DNA of 64,000 bases from Pseudomonas sp. ISL-84 (GTDB taxonomy: Bacteria; Bacillota; Bacilli; Bacillales; Cytobacillaceae), in assembly GCA_018613035.1 (NCBI GenBank), contig JAGGRA010000022.1, forward strand, positions 95,490-159,489, written 5' to 3'. The translations under genes and the position numbers were made by a program. Under the pieces are notes generated by a model. The model was not told the origin of the DNA, made no database searches, and saw nothing but the letters and a program-made list of their open reading frames with translations. Shown here piece by piece: positions 35,956 to 46,628 of this stretch (positions are counted from its first letter, which is position 1; each line of letters begins with the position of its first letter).

Positions 35956-36189
35956 ATGAGAGAATTTGCCCGCACAGTCATTGCGCCTGACTATCCGCCG
36001 AAAGAAAAACATCCAGTTATTTTCAGCACCTTTGATTCTTTAAAGGACGGAGAATTTATGCAGATTGTAAATGATCACGATCCGCGTCCTCTGCGGTATC
36101 AGTTTATGATGGAACGAGAAGATCAATTCACCTGGGAGTATATTGAAGAGGGACCGGAAACATGGAGAGTAGCAATAGGCAAAAAATAA
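35956..36189 (+). CDS. DUF2249 protein (77 aa)
   Basis: This is the third DUF2249 protein of the window. The family signature NDHDPRPLRYQFMMER is clear, followed by FTWEYIEEGPETWRVAI. It is preceded by AGGAGGGAGA and a Crp/Fnr-type box and followed by its own terminator. It is probably part of the same low-oxygen/NO response as the nor cluster; biochemical function is unknown. Confidence 0.85.
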   Translation: MREFARTVIAPDYPPKEKHPVIFSTFDSLKDGEFMQIVNDHDPRPLRYQFMMEREDQFTWEYIEEGPETWRVAIGKK

Positions 36190-36217
36190 AAACAAATTAA
36201 TAAATGCATTCCTCGGA

Positions 36218-36252
36218 AAAACAGGCACCAGCTAAAACGGTGCCTGTTTTTC
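36218..36252 (+). terminator. Terminator after the DUF2249 gene
   Basis: The stem AAACAGGCACC / GGTGCCTGTTT with a 9-nt loop, followed by T residues. Confidence 0.85.
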
Positions 36253-36373
36253 TTACGGCAGATTAGCTGAGTACCGCAGAAATTTAAGAATTAAAGAAAT
36301 TGAAAATGGAGACTGCCTTTTCAGAAAAATATGATAAAATGATTTTGTATAAGATTTCAGAGGGGGAAAAATT

Positions 36374-37882
36374 GTGACAGAAGCACTAAAAGAGACAGAA
36401 CTCCAATTTATGGATTATGTAAAAAAAATGACTGCATATAATGAAGCATTATCCTTAATGTTTTGGGATCTTCGCACAGGTGCACCGAAACAGGGAGTGG
36501 AACAGCGCTCTGAGGTAATCGGAATGATTTCATCAGAAGTGTTCAGAATGTCTACCTCAGAGGAAATGGCAGCTTACATAGCAAAACTTTCAGGCAAGGA
36601 AATTTCGGAAGTGACCTTAAAGACCTTGGAAGAATGCAAACAAGATTACGATCGGAACAAAAAAATACCTGCAGAAGAATACAAGGAGTATGTCATTCTT
36701 CAGTCCAAAGCGGAAAGCATCTGGGAAGAAGCAAAGGAGAAATCAGATTTTGATATGTTCCGCCCCTACCTGGAAAAGCTTGTAGAAATGAATAAACGTT
36801 TCGTTGGTTATTGGGGATATGAAGGAAACAAATATAATACACTACTGGACATGTATGAACCTGGAGTTACAGTTGAAACGCTTGATCAGGTTTTCAGACA
36901 ATTACGTGAAAAAATTGTACCGCTTGTCCAGCAAACTTCACAATCTCATAACAAGCCGGAAACAAGCTTTTTATTTGAACGTTTCTCTAAGGATATGCAG
37001 CGGGGCTTCAGCCTTGAAATTCTTGAGCAAATGGGCTATAACTTCAAAGCAGGGCGTCTGGATGAAACAGTCCATCCGTTTGCCATTGGCTTAAACCCTG
37101 GCGATGTCCGTGTTACGACAAAGTATGATGAAGAGGACTTCCGTACAGCTGTATTTGGCACAATTCATGAAGGCGGCCATGCGTTATATGAGCAGAACAT
37201 TTCTGCTGATTTAGTGGGCACGCCATTATGCTCAGGAACATCAATGGGAATCCATGAATCTCAGTCTCTATTCTATGAAAACTTTGTCGGACGACACTAT
37301 TCATTCTGGAAGAAGAATTATCAACTCCTTAAAGATTATGCCAGCGGACAATTTGATGAAGTGTCACTGGATGAGTTCTATCGCGCGATCAATGAATCCA
37401 AGCCATCCTTAATCCGAATTGAAGCAGATGAATTAACGTATCCGCTTCATATCATTATCCGTTATGAAATTGAAAAAGGCTTGTTCAATGACGAGATTGA
37501 AGTCAAAGATCTTCCTAAGATCTGGAATGAAAAGTATGAACAATACCTTGGTGTGAAGCCTGAAAATGATGCTCAGGGCGTCCTTCAGGATGTTCACTGG
37601 GCAGGCGGAAGCTTCGGCTATTTCCCTTCTTATGCTCTCGGCTATATGTATGCAGCGCAGCTTAAAACTAACATGTTAAAGGATTTGCCCGACTATGATA
37701 AACTCCTTGAAGAAGGAAACCTGCTTCCAATCAAGGAATGGTTTACAAAAAATGTACACCAGTACGGCAAAATGAAAAAACCGCTTGAAATTTTAAATGA
37801 TGTAACCGGCGAAGGCCTTAATGCACAATATCTGATTGACTACCTGTATGATAAATACGGTAAGGTGTACCAATTAAACTAA
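36374..37882 (+). CDS. ypwA: Metal-dependent carboxypeptidase, M32 family (YpwA)
   Basis: This cytosolic enzyme trims C-terminal residues from peptides. The 502 residues match B. subtilis YpwA (501). The M32 zinc motif HEGGH (TIHEGGHALYEQN) is intact, with the downstream glutamate and family motifs GIHESQSLFYEN and DELTYPLHIIIRYEIE. The start is GTG at 36374, 7 nt after AGGGGG. It is monocistronic. Confidence 0.93.
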   Translation: MTEALKETELQFMDYVKKMTAYNEALSLMFWDLRTGAPKQGVEQRSEVIGMISSEVFRMSTSEEMAAYIAKLSGKEISEVTLKTLEECKQDYDRNKKIPAEEYKEYVILQSKAESIWEEAKEKSDFDMFRPYLEKLVEMNKRFVGYWGYEGNKYNTLLDMYEPGVTVETLDQVFRQLREKIVPLVQQTSQSHNKPETSFLFERFSKDMQRGFSLEILEQMGYNFKAGRLDETVHPFAIGLNPGDVRVTTKYDEEDFRTAVFGTIHEGGHALYEQNISADLVGTPLCSGTSMGIHESQSLFYENFVGRHYSFWKKNYQLLKDYASGQFDEVSLDEFYRAINESKPSLIRIEADELTYPLHIIIRYEIEKGLFNDEIEVKDLPKIWNEKYEQYLGVKPENDAQGVLQDVHWAGGSFGYFPSYALGYMYAAQLKTNMLKDLPDYDKLLEEGNLLPIKEWFTKNVHQYGKMKKPLEILNDVTGEGLNAQYLIDYLYDKYGKVYQLN

Positions 37883-37911
37883 ACATAACCTCTGGAAATA
37901 AGGCTATCATT

Positions 37912-37945
37912 AAGCTAATGTTGTTTGGAGTGGAAACTTAATTAC
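37912..37945. repeat. Decayed end of a family A repeat
   Basis: GGCTATCATTAAGCTAATG followed by TTGTTTGGAGTGGAAA resembles the left end of the element at 2502 with losses. It is short and diverged. Confidence 0.35.
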
Positions 37946-37972
37946 ACAAGTCAAACAGGGACAAAAATAATT

Positions 37973-38000
37973 AAGAGGGTGGCGCTAGTGCCATCCTCTT
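37973..38000 (+). promoter_or_regulatory. Leader hairpin before the DMT transporter
   Basis: An 11-bp stem (AAGAGGGTGGC / GCCATCCTCTT, one G-T pair) with a 6-nt loop ends 9 nt before the GGAGAG ribosome site. There is no T-run, so it is more likely a leader structure than a terminator. Confidence 0.35.
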
Positions 38001-38019
38001 CATTTCATGGAGAGAAAAA

Positions 38020-38943
38020 ATGATGAAGAGACTATTCCCATATGTAATGATTGCCTTTGGAGCAAGCCTTTGGGGGATTATTGCCATTTTCGTTAAAGGA
38101 TTGGGGGAATACGGATTTACAGCTATGGAAATTGTGGCAATAAGGGTCATCTCTGCTGCGATTTTTCTAATTGTGATTGGCTTCGCACGCTTTAGAAACC
38201 AGTTAAAGCTGAAAACCCCGGTGGATATTCGGCTCTTTGCAGGCACCGGTATATTAAGCATTGTATTTTTTAATTATTGTTACTTTACAACAATAAATCA
38301 GATCAATGTTTCGATGGCGGTCATTCTGCTCTATACTGCTCCTGCATTTGTTACTGTGCTGTCCTTCCTGTTTTTAAAAGAAAAGGTGGATATAAAAAAA
38401 ATTGCCGCAGTGGCTGGGACCATTATGGGCTGTATTTTGATTGCAGGCATGACGGCAGGAGACAGCAAAATTACCTTCCTGGGAATCTTAACTGGGTTAG
38501 GATCAGGTATCGGTTATGCCCTTTATACCATATTCGGAAAATTTGCTTTGAAAAAGTACCATCCATTCACTGTAACGCTATATACTTTTCTTGTTGCAGC
38601 GGCAGCTCTTATTCCGGTGACCCGTTTATGGAAGAAAGCTGAACTGTTTCTAACGGCAGATGTTTTGCTGCTTAGCATAGGCTTGGGTCTGGTTCCAACT
38701 GTTCTGGCCTACTTTGTTTACACTTGGGGGCTGGAACAGACTGAAGGAAGCAAAGCAGCAGTTATTGCAACAGTGGAACCGGTAGTTGCAATGCTATTGG
38801 GCGTTTCTCTTTATGGTGAGAGCCTCGGTATCATACAAGTTGCCGGTGCGCTTTTAATACTTAGCTCGGTTGTTATTGTAAACCTACCTTCTAAAAGAAA
38901 AAATAATGGCATTTTTTCCGAGTCGCAAAAACTGGAACATTAA
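38020..38943 (+). CDS. DMT-superfamily transporter (EamA x2)
   Basis: This 307-aa membrane protein has ten predicted helices in two EamA repeats: the first starts FGASLWGIIAIFVKGL, the second around GLGSGIGYALYTIFGKFA. The sequence VEPVVAMLLGVSLYGE is the typical end-of-repeat signature. The family exports metabolites or amino acids; the substrate is unknown. The start is ATG at 38020 (38023 is also possible) after GGAGAG. It is preceded by a leader hairpin. Confidence 0.85.
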   Translation: MMKRLFPYVMIAFGASLWGIIAIFVKGLGEYGFTAMEIVAIRVISAAIFLIVIGFARFRNQLKLKTPVDIRLFAGTGILSIVFFNYCYFTTINQINVSMAVILLYTAPAFVTVLSFLFLKEKVDIKKIAAVAGTIMGCILIAGMTAGDSKITFLGILTGLGSGIGYALYTIFGKFALKKYHPFTVTLYTFLVAAAALIPVTRLWKKAELFLTADVLLLSIGLGLVPTVLAYFVYTWGLEQTEGSKAAVIATVEPVVAMLLGVSLYGESLGIIQVAGALLILSSVVIVNLPSKRKNNGIFSESQKLEH

Positions 38944-38976
38944 AAAATCTCCGTCCCTTAGGGAACGGAGATTTTT
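38942..38976 (+). terminator. Shared terminator between DMT transporter and cbaA
   Basis: The stem AAAAAATCTCCGT / ACGGAGATTTTTT around a short loop lies between convergent genes and has T-runs on both strands. Confidence 0.88.
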
Positions 38977-38993
38977 TTTATACTCTTTGCTAT

Positions 38994-40649
38994 TTACCAG
39001 AGCTTATATCCTTTGGCACCTGGAGGAGCATTTTGAATTAAGTCAATAAATGGAATGGTGTAAGCAAACAAAATCAGTACAAATGTAATTCCAAGCCATA
39101 GTTTCCAATTTTCAAATACCATTGGAGCTTTTTCAGTTTCTTCTGCAGGTTCTCCGACAGGAAACTCCTGTTCTCCTTTAGGTGCAAAGAAAGCCAGATT
39201 GATAAAGATGTAAAGCATTAAAATGATGCCAAGGAACAGGATGGAACCGCCAATCGCCTGGGCAACTTGATAAGGAATCCATTCTGCTGCCTGTGCTGCT
39301 CCGCCATATTCGGAGTAAGAAGAACGGCGTGGAGCGCCAAGCAATCCGGCAGCATGCATGGCACCTGACATGAAAGTCATGCCTATGGACCAGATGACAG
39401 CCTGTATGATGCCTAATTTATTCATAGCTTTTGTTAATTTACGTCCAGTCAAATGCGGAATAAGCCAATAGGATATTCCAAAGAATGTTAATACGACAGA
39501 TGTTGCCACAGTTAAATGGAAGTGTCCTGTAACCCAGATCGTATTATGGACTACCTGGTTCATCTGGTGGGAGGCATTAACGATACCGCCGGCACCAGCA
39601 GGGATGAATGTTACCATACCAATGAAGGGAACGACAAAGCGTGCATCGCCCCAAGGCAGCTTCTTCAGCCAGCCGAATAATCCTGTTGCTCCTTTTGCAC
39701 GTCCGAAGCTTTCAAACGTTGCAAATAGGGAAAAGGCAGTCATAAGAGACGGAATCACAACAAGGAATGTTAAAATAACCTGTAAAAACTTCCATGCCGG
39801 ATCAATTCCCGGCTCCATTAATTGATGGTGGAAACCAACAGGGATGGAGAACAGCAGGAATAATATAAAAGACATACGTGCCAAAGAATCTGAGAAAATC
39901 TTTCCGCCAATAACTTTCGGGATAACAACATACCAGGCCATATAAGCAGGCAATAGCCAGAAATATACAAGCGGATGTCCGAAGTACCAGAATAGTGTAC
40001 GGCTTACTCCGATATTAACTGTTTCAACAAGGCCCAAAGACCAAGGCAGCAATTGAAATAGCACAGTTGAAGCAACACCTATTGTTGCGACGATCCACAT
40101 CATCGTATTAACAAGTGACATAAATGTTAGGAGAGGGCTCGGCTGTCCTGGATTTTTTCTTCTCCATTCAGCATATTTCATGATAATAGCCGCGCCATCA
40201 ACCCAGCTTCCCACAATGACCAGTGTCAGGCCGATATAATACAATGCATGTGCCTGAAGCGGTGCATAGAAGGTATAAAGCACAGTTGCTTCATTTAAGA
40301 GAATCATCGTTGCAGCAAGTACAGTTCCTGCTGTCATCAGCCAAAAGCCGACCCACCCTGTTATGCGCTGCCGATTCGTAAAAGTGCCTGATGTTTTGCT
40401 GGTTGCAGCGAGCTGGAAGCCCATAATAAAAAATGTAGTAAGTACAAGTCCTAAAACAACACCATGAACAGTCAGAATTTGATAATAGCCGATTCCGGAA
40501 GGGAGTTCGAATTTTCCTGAACGAACGAGTGTCTGTAATAAACCTGCCAATCCGCCTATTGCCAATGCAGTAAATGCAACAAAAAAGTGAGCCATTGCCA
40601 ATTTGCCGTCACGACGGTCCACCTTAAGGTTAGCTGTAGGGTTTAACAT
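38994..40649 (-). CDS. cbaA: b(a/o)3-type cytochrome c oxidase subunit I
   Basis: This is the catalytic subunit of a B-family heme-copper oxidase. It has 551 residues and about 13 helices. Ligand motifs are TVHGVVLGL (low-spin heme His), GHPLVYFWLLPAYMAWY (CuB His and cross-linked Tyr), FHHQLMEPG (CuB His pair) and VTGHFHLTVA (heme a3 His). B-type oxidases have high oxygen affinity. It overlaps cbaB by one base. A Crp/Fnr box upstream of the operon suggests oxygen control. Confidence 0.92.
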   Translation of the reverse strand: MLNPTANLKVDRRDGKLAMAHFFVAFTALAIGGLAGLLQTLVRSGKFELPSGIGYYQILTVHGVVLGLVLTTFFIMGFQLAATSKTSGTFTNRQRITGWVGFWLMTAGTVLAATMILLNEATVLYTFYAPLQAHALYYIGLTLVIVGSWVDGAAIIMKYAEWRRKNPGQPSPLLTFMSLVNTMMWIVATIGVASTVLFQLLPWSLGLVETVNIGVSRTLFWYFGHPLVYFWLLPAYMAWYVVIPKVIGGKIFSDSLARMSFILFLLFSIPVGFHHQLMEPGIDPAWKFLQVILTFLVVIPSLMTAFSLFATFESFGRAKGATGLFGWLKKLPWGDARFVVPFIGMVTFIPAGAGGIVNASHQMNQVVHNTIWVTGHFHLTVATSVVLTFFGISYWLIPHLTGRKLTKAMNKLGIIQAVIWSIGMTFMSGAMHAAGLLGAPRRSSYSEYGGAAQAAEWIPYQVAQAIGGSILFLGIILMLYIFINLAFFAPKGEQEFPVGEPAEETEKAPMVFENWKLWLGITFVLILFAYTIPFIDLIQNAPPGAKGYKLW

Positions 40650-41125
40650 TACTTCACCACCTCAATTTTAGACGACATCATGTGGTGTCCAACACCGCAA
40701 TATTCATTACAAACAATTAAGTATTCACCAGTTTTATCAAATGTTGTAATATGTTCACTGATATATCCAGGCTCAAGCATCATATTGATATTCGAACCTG
40801 CAACTTCAAATCCGTGAACAACATCCTTTGTTGTAGCAATTATTTTTACTTTTGCTCCATAAGGAACCTCAACGGAAGCGGGATTATAGGAAAATGCGGA
40901 TGCTACAAAAACCAATTCATAATCCCAGTCTTTACCCTCAACTTTTTTCAATCCCGGCTCATTAAATGGAGCTGTTGCATCAACCTTTTCAGGGTCGATT
41001 GTTGCCAAACAGCTTGGCGGCTGGTTTCCAAGATAAAATGCGCTGACACCCAATACTGTTAAAAAGACCAAAAGCGATCCAATTCCAAAAATGAGCCAGG
41101 CTTTTTCGAATTTATGCATATGCAT
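40649..41125 (-). CDS. cbaB: ba3-type cytochrome c oxidase subunit II (CuA)
   Basis: The 158-aa subunit has one N-terminal helix (about 10-30) and an extracellular cupredoxin domain that accepts electrons from cytochrome c. CuA ligands are the histidine in VVHGFEVAG and the CNEYCGVGHHMM cluster (two Cys, His, Met). The start at 41125 follows AAAGGGGA by 10 nt; ATG at 41119 is also possible. It lies between the 49-aa subunit and cbaA. Confidence 0.92.
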   Translation of the reverse strand: MHMHKFEKAWLIFGIGSLLVFLTVLGVSAFYLGNQPPSCLATIDPEKVDATAPFNEPGLKKVEGKDWDYELVFVASAFSYNPASVEVPYGAKVKIIATTKDVVHGFEVAGSNINMMLEPGYISEHITTFDKTGEYLIVCNEYCGVGHHMMSSKIEVVK

Positions 41126-41149
41126 GGCTTTATTTCCCCTTTCTATCTT

Positions 41150-41299
41150 TTAAAAGCGACTGACAAATAATAAGTAAACGCCTACCCACGTAATTACTAG
41201 GAAGAATCCTAATAAGAAAACGGAAGCTAACGTTCCCTTTAAGGAAGAGCTATCCTCTATTTCAGTTTTTGTTTTGCGGCTGAGTTCCGTTTTCGCCAT
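41150..41299 (-). CDS. 49-aa cytochrome c oxidase subunit IIa-like peptide
   Basis: The peptide begins MAKTELSRKTKTEIEDSSSL and ends with one membrane helix (GTLASVFLLGFFLVITWVGV, then YLLFVSRF). GGGAGTGA lies 7-8 nt before the ATG. It is the first gene of the ba3 operon, 24 nt ahead of cbaB. Size, single helix and position match subunit IIa of ba3 oxidases, which fills the place of a missing helix of subunit II. Confidence 0.8.
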   Translation of the reverse strand: MAKTELSRKTKTEIEDSSSLKGTLASVFLLGFFLVITWVGVYLLFVSRF

Positions 41300-41451
41300 T
41301 TTCTTTCACTCCCTTCGGAAATTTGGAAAAAGTAAATGATTACATTTTCATAATACAAGACATTTAGGAAGATTCTAGATGCTTTCCGTTAGTTCACAAA
41401 TTGTTCATTCGTTACTTAATTACTATGGTAATAGTGAAAAGTTGATATTAC

Positions 41452-41467
41452 AGTGATATATGTCACA
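41452..41467 (-). promoter_or_regulatory. Crp/Fnr box upstream of the ba3 oxidase operon
   Basis: Read on the minus strand, TGTGA-CATATA-TCACT matches TGTGA-N6-TCACA with one mismatch. It lies about 150 bp before the IIa gene. The remaining gap between it and the purine riboswitch is AT-rich with no gene. Confidence 0.6.
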
Positions 41468-41639
41468 GAAACCAAGCTGAAATTGTGAAGAAAATGTGAA
41501 GGTTAACTTAAGACTTCTGAAGGAGTATGTTTTTTCCCAAAAAATTAACTATGAACAAAGATGGTAAGAAAAAAACGGGTAAATATCGAACGATTGCAGT
41601 AGTTATTTTAATTAAGTTCGTTTTTAGCTAGATTTTAGG

Positions 41640-41667
41640 TTGAATAAATCATATTTGATGTTATAAT
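41640..41667 (+). promoter_or_regulatory. Promoter of xpt-pbuX
   Basis: TTGAAT and TATAAT are separated by 16 bp, about 15 bp ahead of the riboswitch P1 stem. Confidence 0.6.
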
Positions 41668-41681
41668 ATTTATAAATTAAT

Positions 41682-41768
41682 AACATTCGCTCATATAATC
41701 GCAGGAATATGGCCTGCAAGTTTCTACCGGGTTACCGTAAATGATCCGACTATGAGTGAGCAATGTAC
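41682..41768 (+). promoter_or_regulatory. Guanine-type purine riboswitch aptamer
   Basis: The conserved purine aptamer is visible: CTCATATAATC at the P1/P2 junction, TTTCTACCGGG and the CCGACTATGAG at J3/1. The pairing CTCAT / ATGAG closes P1. The discriminator base in GACTAT is C, which indicates guanine/hypoxanthine rather than adenine. It precedes xpt-pbuX, the classic target. Confidence 0.95.
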
Positions 41769-41814
41769 AGGATGGGATTGGATTCCACCCTATAAATGCC
41801 TGCAAGCTTCGTTT

Positions 41815-41880
41815 AAAAAGCCTGAAGGCCATTGCTTCACTCATTTTTATGTTGTGAATGCATGGCCTTTGGGCTTTTTA
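41815..41880 (+). terminator. Riboswitch-controlled terminator
   Basis: A long imperfect stem (AAAAAGCCTGAAGGCCATTG pairing with its counterpart through TGGCCTTTGGGCTTTTT) is expected to form when guanine is bound, stopping transcription before xpt. Confidence 0.8.
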
Positions 41881-41887
41881 TGTTTAG

Positions 41888-43824
<1,937 letters not shown>

Positions 43825-43933
43825 ATTAAACCATTTTATTCACAATAAAAGCGGCGATCAATATAATATTCTATCGGGATATTTTTCAATATTCCCGACG
43901 CTTTGTTCTTCACAGGAAAGCGAGTGGATTGGG

Positions 43934-44080
43934 ATGGAAAAATATTATTGCGACCATTGCCGGCTTTTATATAATGAAGAAGAAATTTGCGAGGCATGCG
44001 GACTGCTTGTTACGAAAAAGATTTATATCGAAGTTCAAAAACATCAAAAAAATCAAAATCAATTTGGGGCATTGGAATAA
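43934..44080 (+). CDS. 48-aa zinc-ribbon-like peptide
   Basis: The peptide MEKYYCDHCRLLYNEEEICE continues with ACGLLVTKK and a polar, Q/N/K-rich tail. Two C-x2-C pairs (CDHC and CEAC) suggest one zinc site. A weak AGTGGA lies upstream of the ATG. It lies between pbuX and the SDR gene and I cannot name a family. Confidence 0.5.
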   Translation: MEKYYCDHCRLLYNEEEICEACGLLVTKKIYIEVQKHQKNQNQFGALE

Positions 44081-44156
44081 TCCGATGCCATTTTTTTGTG
44101 AAAAAGTTTTATTATGCTAAAATAAAATTAATTTTCAGATAAAGGATTGATAAAAT

Positions 44157-44930
44157 ATGTATTTACCGTCATTCCGCCTGGATGGCCAAAAAGCCATTGT
44201 TACAGGCGCAGGAAGAGGAATTGGGAGAGCTTTGGCCATTGGTCTGGCAGAAGCAGGAGCCGATGTTGCTCTATTATCCAGAACCGTGTCTGATCTAGAG
44301 GAGACTGCTGGGATTATACAAAATATGGGCAGAAAGGTTTTAGTAATTCAGACAGATGTAACAAAAAGGGAAGATGTACATATTGCGGTACAAAAGGTGG
44401 CTGCCGAATGGAATGAAATTAATATCTTAATAAATAACGCAGGTATGAATATCCGTTCAAAGGCATTGGATGTTACGGACGAAGAGTGGCAGACCATTAT
44501 GGATACTAATCTTAAATCAGCGTTTATGATGTCACAGGAAACAGCAAAGGTTATGAAGGAAAAGAATACACCTGGCAGAATCATTACGATTGCGTCTGTT
44601 GCCGGACATGTAGCCTTAAGAACTGGTGTGGTTTATGCAGCAACCAAAGCCGCTTTAATCCAAATGACTAAAGTCCTTGCGCTTGAATGGGGAGCCCATA
44701 ATATCAATGTTAATGCCATCGGACCATGGTATTTTAAGACTCCGCTAACCGAAAAATTGCTGGCTGATCAAGAATATGTAAAGGATATCCTGGCTGTTAC
44801 TCCGTTAAAAAGGGTAGGGGAGCTAGAAGAACTGGTTGGACCTGCGGTATTCCTTTCTTCCTCTGCCGGCAGCTATGTTACAGGCCAGACACTTTTTGTC
44901 GATGGCGGCATGACCATACAAGGATTCTAA
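44157..44930 (+). CDS. Short-chain dehydrogenase/reductase
   Basis: This classical SDR of 257 residues has the NAD(P) motif TGAGRGIG (16-23), NNAG and the catalytic S147-Y160-K164 triad. The C-terminal VTGQTLFVDGGMTIQGF is typical of glucose/gluconate 5-dehydrogenase and ketoacyl-ACP reductase relatives. The substrate cannot be told from sequence. The start follows AAAGGA by about 10 nt. Confidence 0.88.
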   Translation: MYLPSFRLDGQKAIVTGAGRGIGRALAIGLAEAGADVALLSRTVSDLEETAGIIQNMGRKVLVIQTDVTKREDVHIAVQKVAAEWNEINILINNAGMNIRSKALDVTDEEWQTIMDTNLKSAFMMSQETAKVMKEKNTPGRIITIASVAGHVALRTGVVYAATKAALIQMTKVLALEWGAHNINVNAIGPWYFKTPLTEKLLADQEYVKDILAVTPLKRVGELEELVGPAVFLSSSAGSYVTGQTLFVDGGMTIQGF

Positions 44931-45023
44931 ACAGGTACTTTAAATTGGAAAAGATTTAGTAATGCTATTAATTCAAGTATTCATATATAATGGAAATGCA
45001 CAACAACTCCTTCAAAACATATT

Positions 45024-45054
45024 GCTTCCTCCTATTCGGAGGGAGCTTTTTTTT
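45024..45054 (+). terminator. Terminator downstream of the SDR gene
   Basis: The stem GCTTCCTCC / GGAGGGAGC (one G-T pair) with a TATTC loop and eight T residues. A TATAAT at 44986-44991 lies between the SDR gene and it. Confidence 0.75.
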
Positions 45055-45059
45055 ATTTA

Positions 45060-45430
45060 TGGCTCTGTTAAATTTGCCTGTTGATTTCCGCTCCAGGCAC
45101 TCGCTTTCCGCGGGCGGTCCGGGAGCCTCCTCGGTGCATTCGCACCTGTGGGGTCTCCCGTTGACACGCTTCTCCCGCAGGAGTCTCGCACCTTCCACTC
45201 CAATCAACAGGGAGCTAAAATCAACAATAAGCTTTAAAACAGCTTTATTTATTTATCCTGTGTTAAAGCAAACTCTTGTTTTTAGCACTGTGTTGATTGG
45301 AGCTGAAGAGATTTCTGCGGGAAAAAGGTCCCGGGAGAGACCCCGCAGGCTTAAAACGCCAAGGCGCTCTCTGAAGTCCGAGGAAAGGGGGCTTGCAGCG
45401 AAAATCAACACCTAACCTTACCAGAGCTAT
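45060..45430. repeat. Dispersed repeat, family A, composite copies 3 and 4
   Basis: The first unit (45060-45212) begins with GGCTCTGTTAAATTTGCC, the exact inverse of the right end at 2743, and ends CTCCAATCAACAG. After an AT-rich spacer a second unit (about 45280-45430) runs from TTTTTAGCACTGTGTTGATT to AAAATCAACACC and ACCAGAGC. The two halves look like two partial copies joined together. No convincing gene crosses it. Confidence 0.72.
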
Positions 45431-45538
45431 TCATTTAATAGTTTCAAATAAAGTTGGAATGGTTACATACATAACAGTTAAGCATAATCTGCATTTATTT
45501 GGAAAAATTAAAAGAAAGCCTGAGAAGGGGAGTCATGT

Positions 45539-46624
45539 ATGCCAGCAATCGTATCAGTTGCAGAAGCTATACCTGCACATGTGCTAAGGCAGGAACAGGT
45601 AATGGATTTTGCCAGAGATCTATTTTCAGAATCCTTTAAGGATATTGAACGACTTTTAAAAGCTTTTCATAACGGCCAAATTGAAAAGCGTCATTTTGCA
45701 AAGGATCTGGAATGGTTTAGGACAGACAAATCGTTTGAAGAAAAAAATAACGCTTATATTGATCAAGCTATTGAGTTAGGGACAAAAGCCATCAAGAGTT
45801 GTTTAAATAGTGAAACGTTTCTTAAAAAACAAATACCTTATGAAGAAGTTGACGCTATTTTTACAATTTCAAGTTCAGGCATCGCCACACCAAGTATTGA
45901 GGCAAGAATCATGAATAAGCTCCCTTTTTCGGAACACACGAAGCGAATACCAATTTGGGGCTTAGGCTGTGCCGGCGGTGCTTCAGGTCTTTCAAGAGCT
46001 TATGAATATTGCCTTGCTTTCCCTAAGGCAAAGGTTTTGGTTTTATCGATTGAATTATGCAGTTTGACATTCCAGCGAAACGACCGATCAAAAAGTAATT
46101 TAATCGGCACCTCCCTTTTTGCAGATGGAGTAGCGTGTGCCCTTGTAACAGGCGATGCTGTTACAAGGGAAGAGTTTCAGAAACAGGCGGCCATTCCCCG
46201 TATTATGGCGACCCAATCAACAACGATGCGGGATTCTTTGGATGTAATGGGCTGGGAAGTGAAGGATGAAGGCTTATATGTCGTTTTTTCAAAGGACATT
46301 CCTGCTATTATAGAAAGCTGGCTAAAGCCGAATGTAGCGGAATTTTTGCAGAGGGAGGGAATAAAAATGGAAGAAATAAACCATTTTGTTGCCCATCCTG
46401 GCGGAAAAAAGGTCATCGAATCCTATCAAAGTGCTCTGCAATTTGATCCGGGGATGACGAAAACATCATTGGAAGTTTTAAAAGAATACGGGAATATGTC
46501 ATCAGCTACCATCCTGTATGTTTTAAAAAAATTTATGGAATTTGGTCGGCAGGGAGAAACTGGGCTTGCAACTGCACTCGGTCCGGGATTCAGTTCAGAG
46601 TTGCTGCTCTTGAAGTGGGAGTGA
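45539..46624 (+). CDS. bcsA: Type III polyketide synthase (BcsA/BpsA-like)
   Basis: This chalcone-synthase-fold enzyme condenses malonyl-CoA onto long-chain acyl-CoA to give alkylpyrones. The 361 residues contain the catalytic triad C144 (GLGCAGGASG), H286 (HFVAHPGGKK) and N319 (EYGNMSSA). The start at 45539 follows GAAGGGGAG. It is followed after 4 bp by the methyltransferase ypbQ, the same pair as bpsA-bpsB of B. subtilis. Confidence 0.93.
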   Translation: MPAIVSVAEAIPAHVLRQEQVMDFARDLFSESFKDIERLLKAFHNGQIEKRHFAKDLEWFRTDKSFEEKNNAYIDQAIELGTKAIKSCLNSETFLKKQIPYEEVDAIFTISSSGIATPSIEARIMNKLPFSEHTKRIPIWGLGCAGGASGLSRAYEYCLAFPKAKVLVLSIELCSLTFQRNDRSKSNLIGTSLFADGVACALVTGDAVTREEFQKQAAIPRIMATQSTTMRDSLDVMGWEVKDEGLYVVFSKDIPAIIESWLKPNVAEFLQREGIKMEEINHFVAHPGGKKVIESYQSALQFDPGMTKTSLEVLKEYGNMSSATILYVLKKFMEFGRQGETGLATALGPGFSSELLLLKWE

Positions 46625-46628
46625 AAAC

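Noticed and set aside
37973..38000. Possible T-box (AGGGTGGC resembles the T-box core)
   Set aside because: The full T-box motif and the specifier stem are missing and there is no room for them after ypwA.
44986..45054. Possible small RNA from a TATAAT to the terminator after the SDR gene
   Set aside because: No acceptable -35 element; the terminator is adequately explained by the SDR transcript.
44990..45415. 141-aa plus-strand frame and 79-aa minus-strand frame between SDR gene and bcsA
   Set aside because: Both run through the terminator and the repeat copies; no ribosome site and no family resemblance.
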